Positions 8,364 through 17,678 are shown, counted from the stretch's first letter. The stretch: DNA of 64,000 nt from Polaribacter atrinae (GCF_038023995.1 NZ_CP150660.1:2416501-2480500); one strand, 5' to 3'. Notes: generated by a model from the letters alone, not told the origin. Made by a program: numbers and translations.

Positions 8364-8807
8364 ATGACAGAAAAGAATAAAAATTTAGACGAAAACGTAA
8401 AAAAAGCTGCAAGTTCTATTTCTAACGAAGCAAAAGAAACCTTAGAAAATACAAAACATAAAGCCAGTGAATTTGCAGACACCGCAAAAGAAAAAACAAC
8501 TGAGTTTGTAGAGGATGCTAAAGAAATTTTTGAAGAAGCAAAAGGAAAAGTAAATGAGCTTTTATCTGATGAAAACATAGAAAAAGTAAAACACAAAGCA
8601 GAAGATTACTCCGAAATTGCAAAACAAAAAACTAGTGAATTTACAGAAGATGCAAAAGAAACCTTTGAAGATATAAAAGAAAAAGGTTCTGAATTAGCTG
8701 GTGAAGCTGCAGAGCATTTAGCAGATTTTGCAGAAGACGCCAAAGAGGAGCTAACAGATATCAAAGAAAAATCGAAAAGCTTTTTACAACGATTATTCAA
8801 AAAATAA
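8364..8807 (+). CDS. LEA-like / apolipoprotein-like helical repeat protein
   Basis: The 147-residue product is almost entirely charged amphipathic helix (Lys/Glu/Ala rich) without a signal peptide. An 11-residue period is visible: 'TAKEKTTEFVEDAKEIFEEA' recurs as 'IAKQKTSEFTEDAKETFEDI' and more weakly as 'LADFAEDAKEELTDIKEK'. This resembles late-embryogenesis-abundant group 3 and YtxH-like stress proteins, which protect membranes or proteins under dehydration or salt. The C-terminus 'SFLQRLFKK' could contact membranes. The function is inferred from composition only. It precedes a DoxX-like gene by 15 bases. Confidence 0.65.
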   Translation: MTEKNKNLDENVKKAASSISNEAKETLENTKHKASEFADTAKEKTTEFVEDAKEIFEEAKGKVNELLSDENIEKVKHKAEDYSEIAKQKTSEFTEDAKETFEDIKEKGSELAGEAAEHLADFAEDAKEELTDIKEKSKSFLQRLFKK

Positions 8808-8822
8808 TAAAGAAAAATAAGT

Positions 8823-9221
8823 ATGCATTTTTTATCTGACTACCCTACTGAGATTTTAATCTTAGTATTTTTAATCATTACTTTCTTAATATCCGCATTT
8901 GAAAAAATGTTAGACTGGAAAGGAAATGTATCTTTTATAAAAGATCACTTTAAAAACTCTCCATTAAAAAGTAGTGTTCCTTTTTTATTAGCCATTTTAT
9001 TAATCATAGAAATATTTGCTGTAGGATTTATGATTACCGGAGTCTATCAAATTTACACTTCGCAAGTAAAAGAAATTGCATTACTCGGAATACAGCTTTC
9101 TGCGATTAGTATAATTTTTATGCTTGTTGGGCAACGTCTTGCAAAAGATTATCCAGGAGCGATGTCTTTAGGTGTCTATTTTATCATTTCACTTTGTGGT
9201 GTCTATTTACTAAATAAGTAA
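8823..9221 (+). CDS. DoxX-like small membrane protein
   Basis: The 132-residue product has four hydrophobic segments (about residues 8-26, 48-72, 83-104 and 113-130) and the motif 'FEKMLDWKGNVSFIKDHF' after the first helix, as in DoxX/DoxD-related proteins. Members are linked to respiratory or redox membrane complexes, but no substrate can be named. A strong terminator follows at 9260, closing the run that begins at 6521. Confidence 0.7.
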   Translation: MHFLSDYPTEILILVFLIITFLISAFEKMLDWKGNVSFIKDHFKNSPLKSSVPFLLAILLIIEIFAVGFMITGVYQIYTSQVKEIALLGIQLSAISIIFMLVGQRLAKDYPGAMSLGVYFIISLCGVYLLNK

Positions 9222-9259
9222 AATTGATTTTTTTAAAAGATTCTATAAGTAATACCTAT

Positions 9260-9302
9260 TAAAAAAGCTCTTAAAACAATCGTTTTAAGAGCTTTTTTAA
9301 TT
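9260..9302 (+). terminator. Intrinsic terminator after the DoxX-like gene
   Basis: AAAAAAGCTCTTAAAA, a 6-base loop, and TTTTAAGAGCTTTTTT form a 16-bp hairpin ending in a T run, about 40 bases after the DoxX-like stop. It is nearly symmetric, so it could act on both strands. Confidence 0.85.
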
Positions 9303-9905
9303 TAACCAAGGTATTTCTATTCTATTCCATACAAAGATTTAATAACTCTTTTTAAAATCGATTTCAGACACTTTTAAAGCATAAAAACTAAAGCAGGATA
9401 TTCTTTTCTTCTTTTTGATGTAAATTTTACTAAAAATTGATTTTATGATGTTCTTTTATAATTTTTGAGATGTCCTTATTTAAAATAGCATCATTTATTT
9501 TTCTTATGTTTTTCTACAACGTTATTTCATTACAATTAATGATGAAATTTAATATTAATAAAATACAGCTTTGTATGAATGTAAAAGCTAACAATGATTG
9601 ATTAGAAAACGAATTATAATTTCAGATCTAAATAAGAATAACATTCTGAAGATCTCTTTTTATAAAAGTGGTTACTATCTACTGAAGCATCTTAGCTTTT
9701 AAAACTAATTTTAAATAGAAACAATTACTATTATGTATCTCATAAAAAAACACCCCTACTCCAACATTAGAAATCTTAAGGTAAAATTAAACCTTCCTTC
9801 ATAAAGAATCTATTTTCTATTTATAGCTAAATTATAAAAACAGTTCTTAAATAGATTTTTAATATTACTTTAAAAAAGCACTTCATTTTATCTTGAAAAC
9901 TAAAT
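9303..9905. other. AT-rich non-coding stretch
   Basis: About 600 bases with no convincing gene. The best small frame is 9470-9601 on the plus strand (43 codons, hydrophobic start 'MSLFKIASFIFLMFFYNVIS'), but it lacks a clear ribosome site or relatives I recognise. The stretch ends at a parS-like site. Confidence 0.4.
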
Positions 9906-9921
9906 TGTTCCACGAGGAACA
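9906..9921. promoter_or_regulatory. parS-like ParB-binding site 1
   Basis: TGTTCCACGAGGAACA, a 16-mer with perfect 6-base arms, differs at two positions from the general bacterial parS consensus TGTTNCACGTGAAACA. It lies in a gene-free gap. The identical 16-mer recurs at 10881, and a third related site lies at 12804. Confidence 0.65.
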
Positions 9922-9942
9922 ACTTGTTTTATTTCCATAAAA

Positions 9943-9972
9943 AAACCTTCAAACTTTTAATTTTGAAGGTTT
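9943..9972 (-). terminator. Terminator for the leftward methyltransferase gene
   Basis: AAACCTTCAAA and TTTGAAGGTTT pair around a short loop, and on the minus strand the stem is followed by a T run. It lies about 30 bases beyond the methyltransferase stop. Confidence 0.75.
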
Positions 9973-10002
9973 ATAATTATTAAAAATAAGATATATATAA
10001 TT

Positions 10003-10860
10003 CTACTTCTTTTTAATTACATAAATTAAAGAAGAATATTCTTTTGTTTTTTTTGCTTTCAAATTTGAAACAAAACCTCTGTAAAATGCTTTAAGAGGAT
10101 TCATTTTACCTGTTTTATACTTTTCACTTAAAAGAGAAACGTAATAAGAATCAAACCTCATAGGCAATACTTTTTCTACAACCATATTCTCTTCAAAAAA
10201 TATTTTATGAATGGATTGTTGAGAAAAATGCCAAAGGTGTCTTGGTACATCAAAAGCAGCCCAATATTCTTTGTAATGTTTTGCATCATCACTTTTATAA
10301 TTTGGAACCGCAATAATTAATCTACCATTATCAGCAAGTAACTCTTGTAATTTTAAAATATAATCAGACAATTTTTCTACATGTTCTAATACATGCCAAA
10401 GCGTAATTATATCAAATTTTTTATTTTGAATATTAAGTAATTCTTCTTGCAATAAAACTCCTTTTTCTTTGGCTATATTTCTTGCATCAGAACTTGGTTC
10501 TACACCAAGCACATTCCATCCATTAGAGTCACATACTTTTAAAAAATCTCCAGTACCTGCTCCTACATCTAAGATGTTTTTAGAATCTGTTTTAAAAGAA
10601 TTAATTAAAGACAATTTTCTTTTTAACGTAATATTTTTTACAGCCTGATATGCTTTATCCATAACTGATTTTTTACTATCTGTATGTGAAATATAATTTT
10701 CACTTTTATAGTAATTTTCTAAATCTACAGGAATTGGTGAAGTTACCAACATATCATATTCCGTATTAAACATTACTTCATAAGTTTCATCTGAAACCGT
10801 AAAATCTTTACAATTTAAAAAAGGTTCTAATTTTTTGTGAAGCCCTCTTTTTTCCCCCAT
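10003..10860 (-). CDS. Class I SAM-dependent methyltransferase
   Basis: The 285-residue product has the methyltransferase motif I 'ILDVGAGTGDFLKVCD' near residue 97, motif 'WNVLGVEPSSDARNIA', and 'FDIITLWHVLEHVEKL' (motif post-I/II) followed by 'NGRLIIAVPNYKSDD'. This is the Methyltransf_11/UbiG-like group; Bacteroidetes homologues with 'PRHLWHFS' are frequent next to housekeeping genes. The acceptor is unknown. It lies between two identical parS-like sites and immediately downstream of mnmG on the same strand. Confidence 0.85.
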   Translation of the reverse strand: MGEKRGLHKKLEPFLNCKDFTVSDETYEVMFNTEYDMLVTSPIPVDLENYYKSENYISHTDSKKSVMDKAYQAVKNITLKRKLSLINSFKTDSKNILDVGAGTGDFLKVCDSNGWNVLGVEPSSDARNIAKEKGVLLQEELLNIQNKKFDIITLWHVLEHVEKLSDYILKLQELLADNGRLIIAVPNYKSDDAKHYKEYWAAFDVPRHLWHFSQQSIHKIFFEENMVVEKVLPMRFDSYYVSLLSEKYKTGKMNPLKAFYRGFVSNLKAKKTKEYSSLIYVIKKK

Positions 10861-10880
10861 AATACTTTTTCTTTATAACA

Positions 10881-10896
10881 TGTTCCACGAGGAACA
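10881..10896. promoter_or_regulatory. parS-like ParB-binding site 2
   Basis: TGTTCCACGAGGAACA again, identical to the site at 9906; the symmetry extends one base further on each side. It occupies the 57-base gap between the mnmG stop and the methyltransferase start. Confidence 0.65.
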
Positions 10897-10917
10897 TTAG
10901 CAATTATTTTACATATT

Positions 10918-12795
10918 TTATCGACCCATATAAACTAAAAGAACAGAGATGTCGCTAGGGGAAACGCCACTAATTCTACTTGCTTGTGAAATGGATGTAG
11001 GTTGAATTTTACTCAACTTTTCTCTAGCTTCAAAAGATAGAGATTTTACTTTTTGATAATTAAAATTAGAAGGAATCATCACATTCTCTAACCTATTTAA
11101 TTTATCTGCATTATTCTTTTCTTTCTCTATATAACCAGAGTATTTTAAATGAATAACAGCTTGTTCAATTGCTTCATTATCTATATTATTTTCTTCTAAG
11201 AAAACAGCTAATTTCTTTACGTTTTTAAAATCAGAAAACTCTAATTGTGGTCTTGCAGCAATTTTATAAAGCTTCATAGATTGGTTAATCAATGCCAAAT
11301 TCTTTGCTTCTAAAATAGGATTTATCTCAGCTTCTTTAACACTTATTTCTTGTAAAAACTTAATTAACAAATCTGCTTTTGCTTGCTTTTCTATAACACG
11401 ATCTAATCTTTCTTGAGATGCTAAACCTAATTTATACCCAATAGGTGTTAACCTTAAATCTGCATTATCTTGTCTTAAAAGCGTTCTATATTCTGCTCTA
11501 GAAGTAAACATTCTATAAGGTTCTTCTGTACCTTTAGTAATTAAATCATCTACTAAAACACCTATATAAGCTTCGTTTCTTTTTAAAACAAAAGGATCTT
11601 TTCCTTGCGTTTTTAAAGCAGCATTTACACCTGCCATTAAACCTTGTGCAGCTGCTTCTTCATAACCAGTTGTTCCGTTTATCTGACCAGCAAAAAATAA
11701 GTTTTCTATGATCTTAGTTTCTAAAGAATGTTTTAACTGTGTTGGCGGAAAATAATCATACTCTATTGCATAACCATATCTTAAAAATTTTACATTTTCA
11801 AAACCTGCAACAGAACGAATTGCCTTGTCTTGAATATCTTCTGGAAGAGACGTAGAAAATCCGTTTACATACATTTCACAAGTTGTCCATCCTTCTGGTT
11901 CAATAAACATTTGGTGTCTATCTTTGGTTGCAAAACGATCTATCTTATCTTCTATAGAAGGACAATATCTTGGTCCTGTAGATTTAATTCTACCATTAAA
12001 CATTGGTGATCTATCAAACCCAGTACGCAACAAATCATGCACATCTAAATTAGTATATGTTAACCAACATGAACGTTGTTTTTGTAATGGTTTTGTAGTT
12101 GGTAAATAAGAAAATTTTTCGGTTACTTCATCTCCAGGTTGCTCAATCATCTTAGAATAATCTAAAGATCTACCATCAACTCTCGGAGGTGTACCTGTTT
12201 TCATTCTTCCAGATTCAAAACCTTTAGCAACTAAGTCTTCTGTAATTCCGGTAGAAGCTCCTTCTCCTGCTCTACCACCACCAAAACTTTTATCTCCAAT
12301 ATGTATTAAACCATTTAAAAAAGTACCAGCAGTTATTACCACAGTCTTCGCTTTTATTTCTAAACCTAAAGCTGTTTTAACACCAATAATTTTATTTCCA
12401 TCAAACAATAAACCGTTCACAGAATCTTGATAAAAATCTACATTTTCTGTTTGCTCTAACATTGTTCTCCAACATTCTGCAAACTGCATTCTATCAGATT
12501 GTGCTCTCGGACTCCACATAGCAGGTCCTTTAGATTTATTCAGCATCTTAAATTGTATCGCTGTTTTATCAGTAACAATTCCACTGTAACCACCTAAAGC
12601 ATCAATCTCTCTAATTATTTGTCCTTTTGCGATTCCACCCATTGCAGGATTACAACTCATTTGTGCAATATTTTGCAAATTCATTGTAATTAACAAAGTG
12701 TGAGCACCCATATTGGCAGCAGAAGCAGCAGCCTCACTCCCAGCGTGACCACCTCCTACTACAATAACATCGTATGTTGTTGAAAATAAACTCAT
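10918..12795 (-). CDS. mnmG: tRNA uridine-5-carboxymethylaminomethyl modification enzyme, FAD subunit
   Basis: MnmG (GidA) works with MnmE to install the cmnm5 group at wobble U34 of certain tRNAs. The FAD-binding 'VIVVGGGHAGSEAAASAA' opens the protein at about residue 10. Other family signatures are 'MSCNPAMGGIAKGQIIREID', 'GTFLNGLIHIGDKSFGGGRA' and 'GQINGTTGYEEAAAQGL', with the C-terminal tRNA/MnmE-binding helices ending in 'RISGVSPSDISVLLVYM'. The length of 625 aa is normal. In many bacteria gidA lies near the replication origin, which fits the parS-like sites on both sides here. Confidence 0.97.
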   Translation of the reverse strand: MSLFSTTYDVIVVGGGHAGSEAAASAANMGAHTLLITMNLQNIAQMSCNPAMGGIAKGQIIREIDALGGYSGIVTDKTAIQFKMLNKSKGPAMWSPRAQSDRMQFAECWRTMLEQTENVDFYQDSVNGLLFDGNKIIGVKTALGLEIKAKTVVITAGTFLNGLIHIGDKSFGGGRAGEGASTGITEDLVAKGFESGRMKTGTPPRVDGRSLDYSKMIEQPGDEVTEKFSYLPTTKPLQKQRSCWLTYTNLDVHDLLRTGFDRSPMFNGRIKSTGPRYCPSIEDKIDRFATKDRHQMFIEPEGWTTCEMYVNGFSTSLPEDIQDKAIRSVAGFENVKFLRYGYAIEYDYFPPTQLKHSLETKIIENLFFAGQINGTTGYEEAAAQGLMAGVNAALKTQGKDPFVLKRNEAYIGVLVDDLITKGTEEPYRMFTSRAEYRTLLRQDNADLRLTPIGYKLGLASQERLDRVIEKQAKADLLIKFLQEISVKEAEINPILEAKNLALINQSMKLYKIAARPQLEFSDFKNVKKLAVFLEENNIDNEAIEQAVIHLKYSGYIEKEKNNADKLNRLENVMIPSNFNYQKVKSLSFEAREKLSKIQPTSISQASRISGVSPSDISVLLVYMGR

Positions 12796-12803
12796 TATAT
12801 TAT

Positions 12804-12819
12804 AGTTCCACGTGAAACC
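12804..12819. promoter_or_regulatory. parS-like ParB-binding site 3
   Basis: AGTTCCACGTGAAACC contains the core GTTCCACGTGAAAC, a two-mismatch match to the parS consensus with the exact CACGTG centre. It sits 9 bases upstream of the mnmG start codon, between mnmG and ybeY. Confidence 0.65.
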
Positions 12820-12844
12820 TTGTATTTATATTATTGATTATCAA

Positions 12845-13255
12845 TTATTTGAATTCAGATAATGCCACATTTTCGGCATTTCTCATTTCTTTTTTTTCAG
12901 CTTCAGACTTATCTTTATATCCCATGTAATGAAGTACTCCATGTATCATTACTCTATGCAATTCTTCTATAAAAGTAACCTCAAAGTCTTTAGCATTATC
13001 GGCAACACGCTCAATAGAAATATAAATATCACCACTAATCAACTTGCCTAAAGTATTATCAAAACTAATAACATCTGTTAAAGTATCATGCTGTAAAAAC
13101 TCTACATTTAATTTATGAAGATAATCATCATCACAAAAAATATAGTTCAATTCTCCAAGACTAAAACCATTTTTTGAAACCACATTATCTATCCAATATT
13201 CTAAAAGATTTTCATCTTTTAAATCAAATTCTGTTTCGTAATTAAAAGTAACCAT
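12845..13255 (-). CDS. ybeY: Endoribonuclease YbeY (rRNA maturation)
   Basis: The 136-residue product carries 'NVEFLQHDTLTDVISFD' and the metal-binding 'HRVMIHGVLHYMGYKD', the YbeY signatures, and would act in 16S rRNA 3' maturation and ribosome quality control. In the usual HGxLHxxxxxH zinc motif the third histidine is replaced by Asp here, a change that I recall as common in Bacteroidetes. It starts 2 bases after the stop of the large DUF4175 gene and is part of a leftward run with it and mnmG. Confidence 0.93.
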   Translation of the reverse strand: MVTFNYETEFDLKDENLLEYWIDNVVSKNGFSLGELNYIFCDDDYLHKLNVEFLQHDTLTDVISFDNTLGKLISGDIYISIERVADNAKDFEVTFIEELHRVMIHGVLHYMGYKDKSEAEKKEMRNAENVALSEFK

Positions 13256-13257
13256 AA

Positions 13258-16200
13258 CTATTGCTTCTTTGAGTCAGAAAAATACGCCCTAACTTTGTTT
13301 TTATAATTTTGCTGCAAAGGTAATGATTGTCTGTTTAATATCTCTGTTTGATTGTAAAACTGCTTTTTAAATTCTAATGCTTTTATATTTCGCTTTTCAA
13401 ACTCTTGTAAATTAGCATCGGATTTACGTTTATTATCCTCTCCTTGTTCTAAAGCTGCTTTATCTAGTTTTAACAATTCGTAGTTTAATTCTTGCATTTT
13501 TTGAAGTGTCGCTGCATTAAAACCTTTCTCTAAAATTTCGTTTTCTAAATCTTCCATTTTCTTTAAAGCTTTTTTAGCTTTATCATTAACCTGATTTCCT
13601 TCACCTTCAGAAATTCTAATTTGTTCTTGCAATTCTTGTCTTAAGAGACTTTGCTGTTTGTAAATTTCATAAATTTCTCCGTCTAAATCATTTTGAGGCT
13701 CACCTTCGCTACCATTACCTTTCTCTCCATTACTTCCTTCTTTACCTCCTTTACCCTTTTCTCCTTTGCTACCTGGTTTACCTTTATCACCTGGTTTTTT
13801 ACCTTTTTCTCCTTCATTACCTTCTCCTTTTTTATCACCAGGTTTAATTCCTTTTTGCATCTTTTCAGATAATTCACCTTGCTTTTTTATAAGATCAGGC
13901 AGACTAATACCTTGGTCTTTTCCCTTTTTTCCTTTACCCATTTTCATAGACATGGAATTTTTCATACTACTTAACATATTACTTAAATAATCTGCCAAAC
14001 TATTTACAGAAGTAATTACATAATGCTGGTTAGAGACACCGTATGAAAAAAGATTCTCAGAAAAATTATATAAAGATTGTTCTAAATTATAATGTGTTGT
14101 AGATAAATCATCTTTAATGATCGATGAAATTTTTGGCAAACGCATAGACAACACATACAAACTATCATCTATATGTTCAAAATAGGTTTTAAGTTCATTT
14201 TGTTTCTTTAAATCTTTTCCAAAATCTGGATGTGAAGTAGAAATTTCATCAAACTTATGCATTAAAGATTCTTGTTTGAAAGAAAAAATAACAAGGTTTT
14301 CTAAAATTTTACGCAAGTCATCTATGTTTTCTTCCATAGATTCTCCTTCCATCTCCATCATTACCGTTTGTATTTTAGCACTCATTTCTTTCATCTTTTT
14401 TGATGAATTCTTTTGATTCTTTTTAGCTCCTGCCTTAATTTCTTTAGAAAGGTTTTCTTCAGACTTTTTTAGTTCAGAATCAATAGCTTCTTTTTCATCC
14501 TCCACATCCGGAAGCTCCATAGGTTCTTTTAACTTGTTATTATCTTTAGTTAACTCTTCTAAATCATTTTTTATAGTTTCAAATTCTTTTTTTATTTCTT
14601 TCTGATTATCTAAATTATTATGTTTTTCTTGAGATATCTCTTCTTGTTTTTTAGCCAATTCTTCAACCTTATTAGCAATTTGCATTGTTTTTTGCTCAAC
14701 ATAAAAACGTTTTGTCAATTCTAAAATACGTTCTAGACTTCTTTCTTGCTGTTTATTTTGTTGTGATAATTCTTTCGCCTTTTTTAACAAATCTTCTTTG
14801 TTAAGCTTCTCTCCCATTTTCTGAATTTCATCTAACAACTTTTGCTGCTTGTCTAATTTTTTAAGCTCTTCAATACGTTTTTTTAACTCCTCTTTTTTAT
14901 CCTGAAGATCTTCATTCTCTTCTTTTATTTCATCTAAATTGTCATGCAACTTTTCTGTCTGACGCTGCATCATTTGATTATAATTCTGCTGACGTTCTAC
15001 AAATTTCTCTATCTTCTTTTTATCATTCCAGTTAATTTGCTTCTTACCTTGTAAATCTTGCTGAACTTTTTCTAATTCTTGCTGTTGCTTTTGTTGCTTG
15101 GTTATTGAATTTTCAATATTATTAATAGTATTTTTTTGTTCTTGAAGCAACTCCTCTTCTACTTCATCATTTGTTTTTTGGCGATACTTAAAAACTTGGC
15201 TCTTTGTTTTTTTACTTCCATTTACCGCATCATTATCAAACACCTGAAAAAACATTTCATAATTAATACCTGTTTCTAAATTTAATCCATCAGGAAACTG
15301 ATAAAAAAAAGTTTGAATATTTTCTTTCGTTATTTCAATATCAAATTTATTTTGATTTTGGGGTTGCTCATCATTATAATAAACGAGTTGTAATTTTTTA
15401 ATTCCATAGTCATCAGAAATCTGACCAGCAAACTGTGCACCTCCACGTGAAATACTATCTATATTAGATTGCACTGTAATTAATGGAAATTCATCTTTTA
15501 CAACATCTACAGAAAACTGTAAATTCTCAAAATATTTTAAATCTTTATTAGATGATGATATTTGATAATTAAGCGGATTTGTAATCTTTTTAGAATAAGT
15601 AAAAATATTATCTGAATTTATATCAAAAAAAACACTTTCTTTATTGTTGATAAAAGCCACAGCATTTGTTTGATTTGCTGTTACGCTCCACGTAATAGTA
15701 GTACCTTCTGGCACCATTATATTACCAGTACTTTTAATCATTTCATTTTTCTTACCCAAATATCTAGGATACTTAACCTCTAAAGAAATAGCATTAATAG
15801 TAGGTGTTTTAACAACTTCAATCTTATATGGTTGAGATTGAACTCCGTTTGCCTCTATAAAAAAATCAATTGGTTTTTGAACATCAGAAAAAGTATAAGA
15901 AAATGTTCCGTTGCCTTTATTTTGTAAGAAATAGTACTGGTTTTCAAAATGGATTTTAGCCTCTATGGGCAACACATTTCCGACAGCTTCTACCAAAATA
16001 GAAATAGTATTTCCTTGTATCACTTTTAAATTTGAATTTGTTATCGAAAATAAAAATGGAGCTGGCGGATTATAAGCTATTTTGTAATTTACAACACGCT
16101 CTAAACTTTGCGATAATTTATCGTTATTACCTGTAAATAAAGTAATTAAAAAAATTAATACAGGAACTATTGCATATTTTAAATACTTTTTATTTTGCGT

Positions 16201-16638
16201 AAAATCTACTGCTTTTACAAACGGAATTGGTTGTAACTCTACTTCTTTTTGATGAATGCTCGCTAACAATAAATCAGATTCATTGTTATTTTTTTTTAAT
16301 TGTAAAACATTCAATAATTTATCTTGAACTTCAGGAAAATGATTTCCAATTATTTTGGAAGATTGTTCATAAGTAATTCCTTTTCTAAGACCAATTAATT
16401 TAAAAATTGGTACTACAATAAATCTAATTAATAAAAACACTTCTACTAATAAGAAAAGTAAAAATAAAATAGTTCTAGCCGTTGGTTTTAACCACAAAAA
16501 ATACTCTATAAATACTGTAAAAAAAAAGTAAAGAAATCCTAAAGAAAGAAATAATATGCTTCCTTTGATCAATTCACTAGTATAATATTTACGTGTAAAT
16601 TGATGTAGTTTATCTTCTATGTTTATAAATTCTGCCAT
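13258..16638 (-). CDS. DUF4175 family membrane protein with long coiled coil
   Basis: The 1126-residue product has two N-terminal membrane helices (about residues 22-47 and 54-77), a third at about 153-167, then beta-rich domains to about residue 480, a very long Glu/Lys/Gln coiled coil (about 490-740) and a second helical part. Around residues 915-990 comes a Gly/Lys/Glu low-complexity stretch with collagen-like GxK repeats ('GEKGKGGKEGSNGEKGNG'). This is the DUF4175 architecture found across Bacteroidetes, of unknown function; it is often near ybeY and mnmG in this order. Most of the protein would lie in the periplasm or cytoplasm depending on the odd membrane-helix count. Confidence 0.85.
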   Translation of the reverse strand: MAEFINIEDKLHQFTRKYYTSELIKGSILFLSLGFLYFFFTVFIEYFLWLKPTARTILFLLFLLVEVFLLIRFIVVPIFKLIGLRKGITYEQSSKIIGNHFPEVQDKLLNVLQLKKNNNESDLLLASIHQKEVELQPIPFVKAVDFTQNKKYLKYAIVPVLIFLITLFTGNNDKLSQSLERVVNYKIAYNPPAPFLFSITNSNLKVIQGNTISILVEAVGNVLPIEAKIHFENQYYFLQNKGNGTFSYTFSDVQKPIDFFIEANGVQSQPYKIEVVKTPTINAISLEVKYPRYLGKKNEMIKSTGNIMVPEGTTITWSVTANQTNAVAFINNKESVFFDINSDNIFTYSKKITNPLNYQISSSNKDLKYFENLQFSVDVVKDEFPLITVQSNIDSISRGGAQFAGQISDDYGIKKLQLVYYNDEQPQNQNKFDIEITKENIQTFFYQFPDGLNLETGINYEMFFQVFDNDAVNGSKKTKSQVFKYRQKTNDEVEEELLQEQKNTINNIENSITKQQKQQQELEKVQQDLQGKKQINWNDKKKIEKFVERQQNYNQMMQRQTEKLHDNLDEIKEENEDLQDKKEELKKRIEELKKLDKQQKLLDEIQKMGEKLNKEDLLKKAKELSQQNKQQERSLERILELTKRFYVEQKTMQIANKVEELAKKQEEISQEKHNNLDNQKEIKKEFETIKNDLEELTKDNNKLKEPMELPDVEDEKEAIDSELKKSEENLSKEIKAGAKKNQKNSSKKMKEMSAKIQTVMMEMEGESMEENIDDLRKILENLVIFSFKQESLMHKFDEISTSHPDFGKDLKKQNELKTYFEHIDDSLYVLSMRLPKISSIIKDDLSTTHYNLEQSLYNFSENLFSYGVSNQHYVITSVNSLADYLSNMLSSMKNSMSMKMGKGKKGKDQGISLPDLIKKQGELSEKMQKGIKPGDKKGEGNEGEKGKKPGDKGKPGSKGEKGKGGKEGSNGEKGNGSEGEPQNDLDGEIYEIYKQQSLLRQELQEQIRISEGEGNQVNDKAKKALKKMEDLENEILEKGFNAATLQKMQELNYELLKLDKAALEQGEDNKRKSDANLQEFEKRNIKALEFKKQFYNQTEILNRQSLPLQQNYKNKVRAYFSDSKKQ

Positions 16639-16739
16639 AATTAACTTTTAAAAATACTATTTTTACATAGATACACCATCAAATAATTGTTAAAACGATT
16701 TTTGTAAGTAATTAAAAAATAGTACTACTAAGTTTTAAA

Positions 16740-17602
16740 ATCAAAAAAATTAAACAAATAACCAACTTTCTATTTTTATTCTTAACTATTTCTGCATTTT
16801 CTCAAGGTCCTTGGACACAAGAAAAAGGGAAATTTTATACCCAATTATCGTTTTCTACAATACCAAGTTATGATAAGTTTTTTGGTACCCAAATTATAGT
16901 ATTAATGGAGAAATAACAGACAATACGATTCAGATTTATGGAGAATACGGAATTACAGATAACACAACTTTAATAGTAAATCTTCCATTTAAACTAATTT
17001 CTATAGATAATTTAAATTATATAGATCCAGCAGTAAATTGTATTGGAGATGGTTCAGAAAATATTAATGAAAACAAAACGAGTTTAGGAAATATAGAAAT
17101 TGGTGTAAAACATAATTTCTATAAAAAAGACTGGTTACTTTCTGGTCAATTATCTGTAGAAGCAAACACAAGTTCATTTGATGAAAATTCAGGAATAAGA
17201 ACTGGTTATGATGCTTTTACTTTTTCTCCCCTATTTTTAGCAGGTAAAAGTTTTAGTAATTCTTATTTACAATCTTATATTGGTGCAAAAATTAGAACTA
17301 ATAATTACAGTTCTAACTTTAAATTTGGTGGAGAATACGGTTATAAAGTTTTTAAAAATATATGGATCATTGGTTTTCTTGATTTAGAAAAATCTTTTGA
17401 AAACGGAGATATTGAGTTACCAAACATTAATAGAATAACATCCTTATATGTTAATAACCAAGAATATGGTGTTGTTGGTTTAAAAGCAATTGGAGAATTT
17501 TCTGATAATTTTGGAGTTACCGCAAGTTTGCCAGCTGCTTTTTATGGAAACAATGTTGCCAAACAAGTAGCATTAACTGTTGGTGTTTATAAGAAGTTCT
17601 AA
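16740..17602 (+). pseudogene. Broken gene for a secreted, probably outer-membrane beta-barrel protein
   Basis: Two frames joined at about 16886 encode one protein of about 287 residues. The first part has a signal peptide ('KKIKQITNFLFLFLTISAFS') then 'QGPWTQEKGKFYTQLSFSTI'; the second continues with alternating beta-strand pattern and a terminal Phe ('LTVGVYKKF') typical of beta-barrels. Restoring one T in the run TTTTTT near 16882 rejoins them ('DKFFWYPNYSINGEI'). The expected start codon reads ATC (16740-16742), with no in-frame ATG, GTG or TTG after the preceding stop. So two independent lesions are visible unless the sequence contains errors. The protein resembles general transporter/porin-like proteins of unknown role. 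A terminator follows. Confidence 0.75.
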
Positions 17603-17628
17603 ATAGTTTACAATATACATAACAAGTT

Positions 17629-17655
17629 AAAAGCCTTTTCTAAAGGCTTTTTTTT
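17629..17655 (+). terminator. Intrinsic terminator upstream of gltX
   Basis: AAAAGCCTTT, a 3-base loop, AAAGGCTTTT and then TTTT form a compact hairpin with a T tail. It separates the broken barrel gene from gltX and overlaps the region where the gltX -33 element would lie. Confidence 0.85.
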
Positions 17656-17670
17656 ATGCCTTTAGAAAAC

Positions 17671-17678
17671 TATCTTTG
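17671..17678 (+). promoter_or_regulatory. -7 promoter box of gltX
   Basis: TATCTTTG matches the Bacteroidetes -7 consensus. It lies 22 bases before the ATG at 17701, giving a leader of about 15 bases. Because the ATG at 17656 lies upstream of this box, the downstream ATG is chosen for gltX. Confidence 0.6.

Noticed and set aside
13683..13990. Small genes in the DUF4175 low-complexity stretch
   Set aside because: Frames on both strands are by-products of the Gly/Lys repeat DNA.
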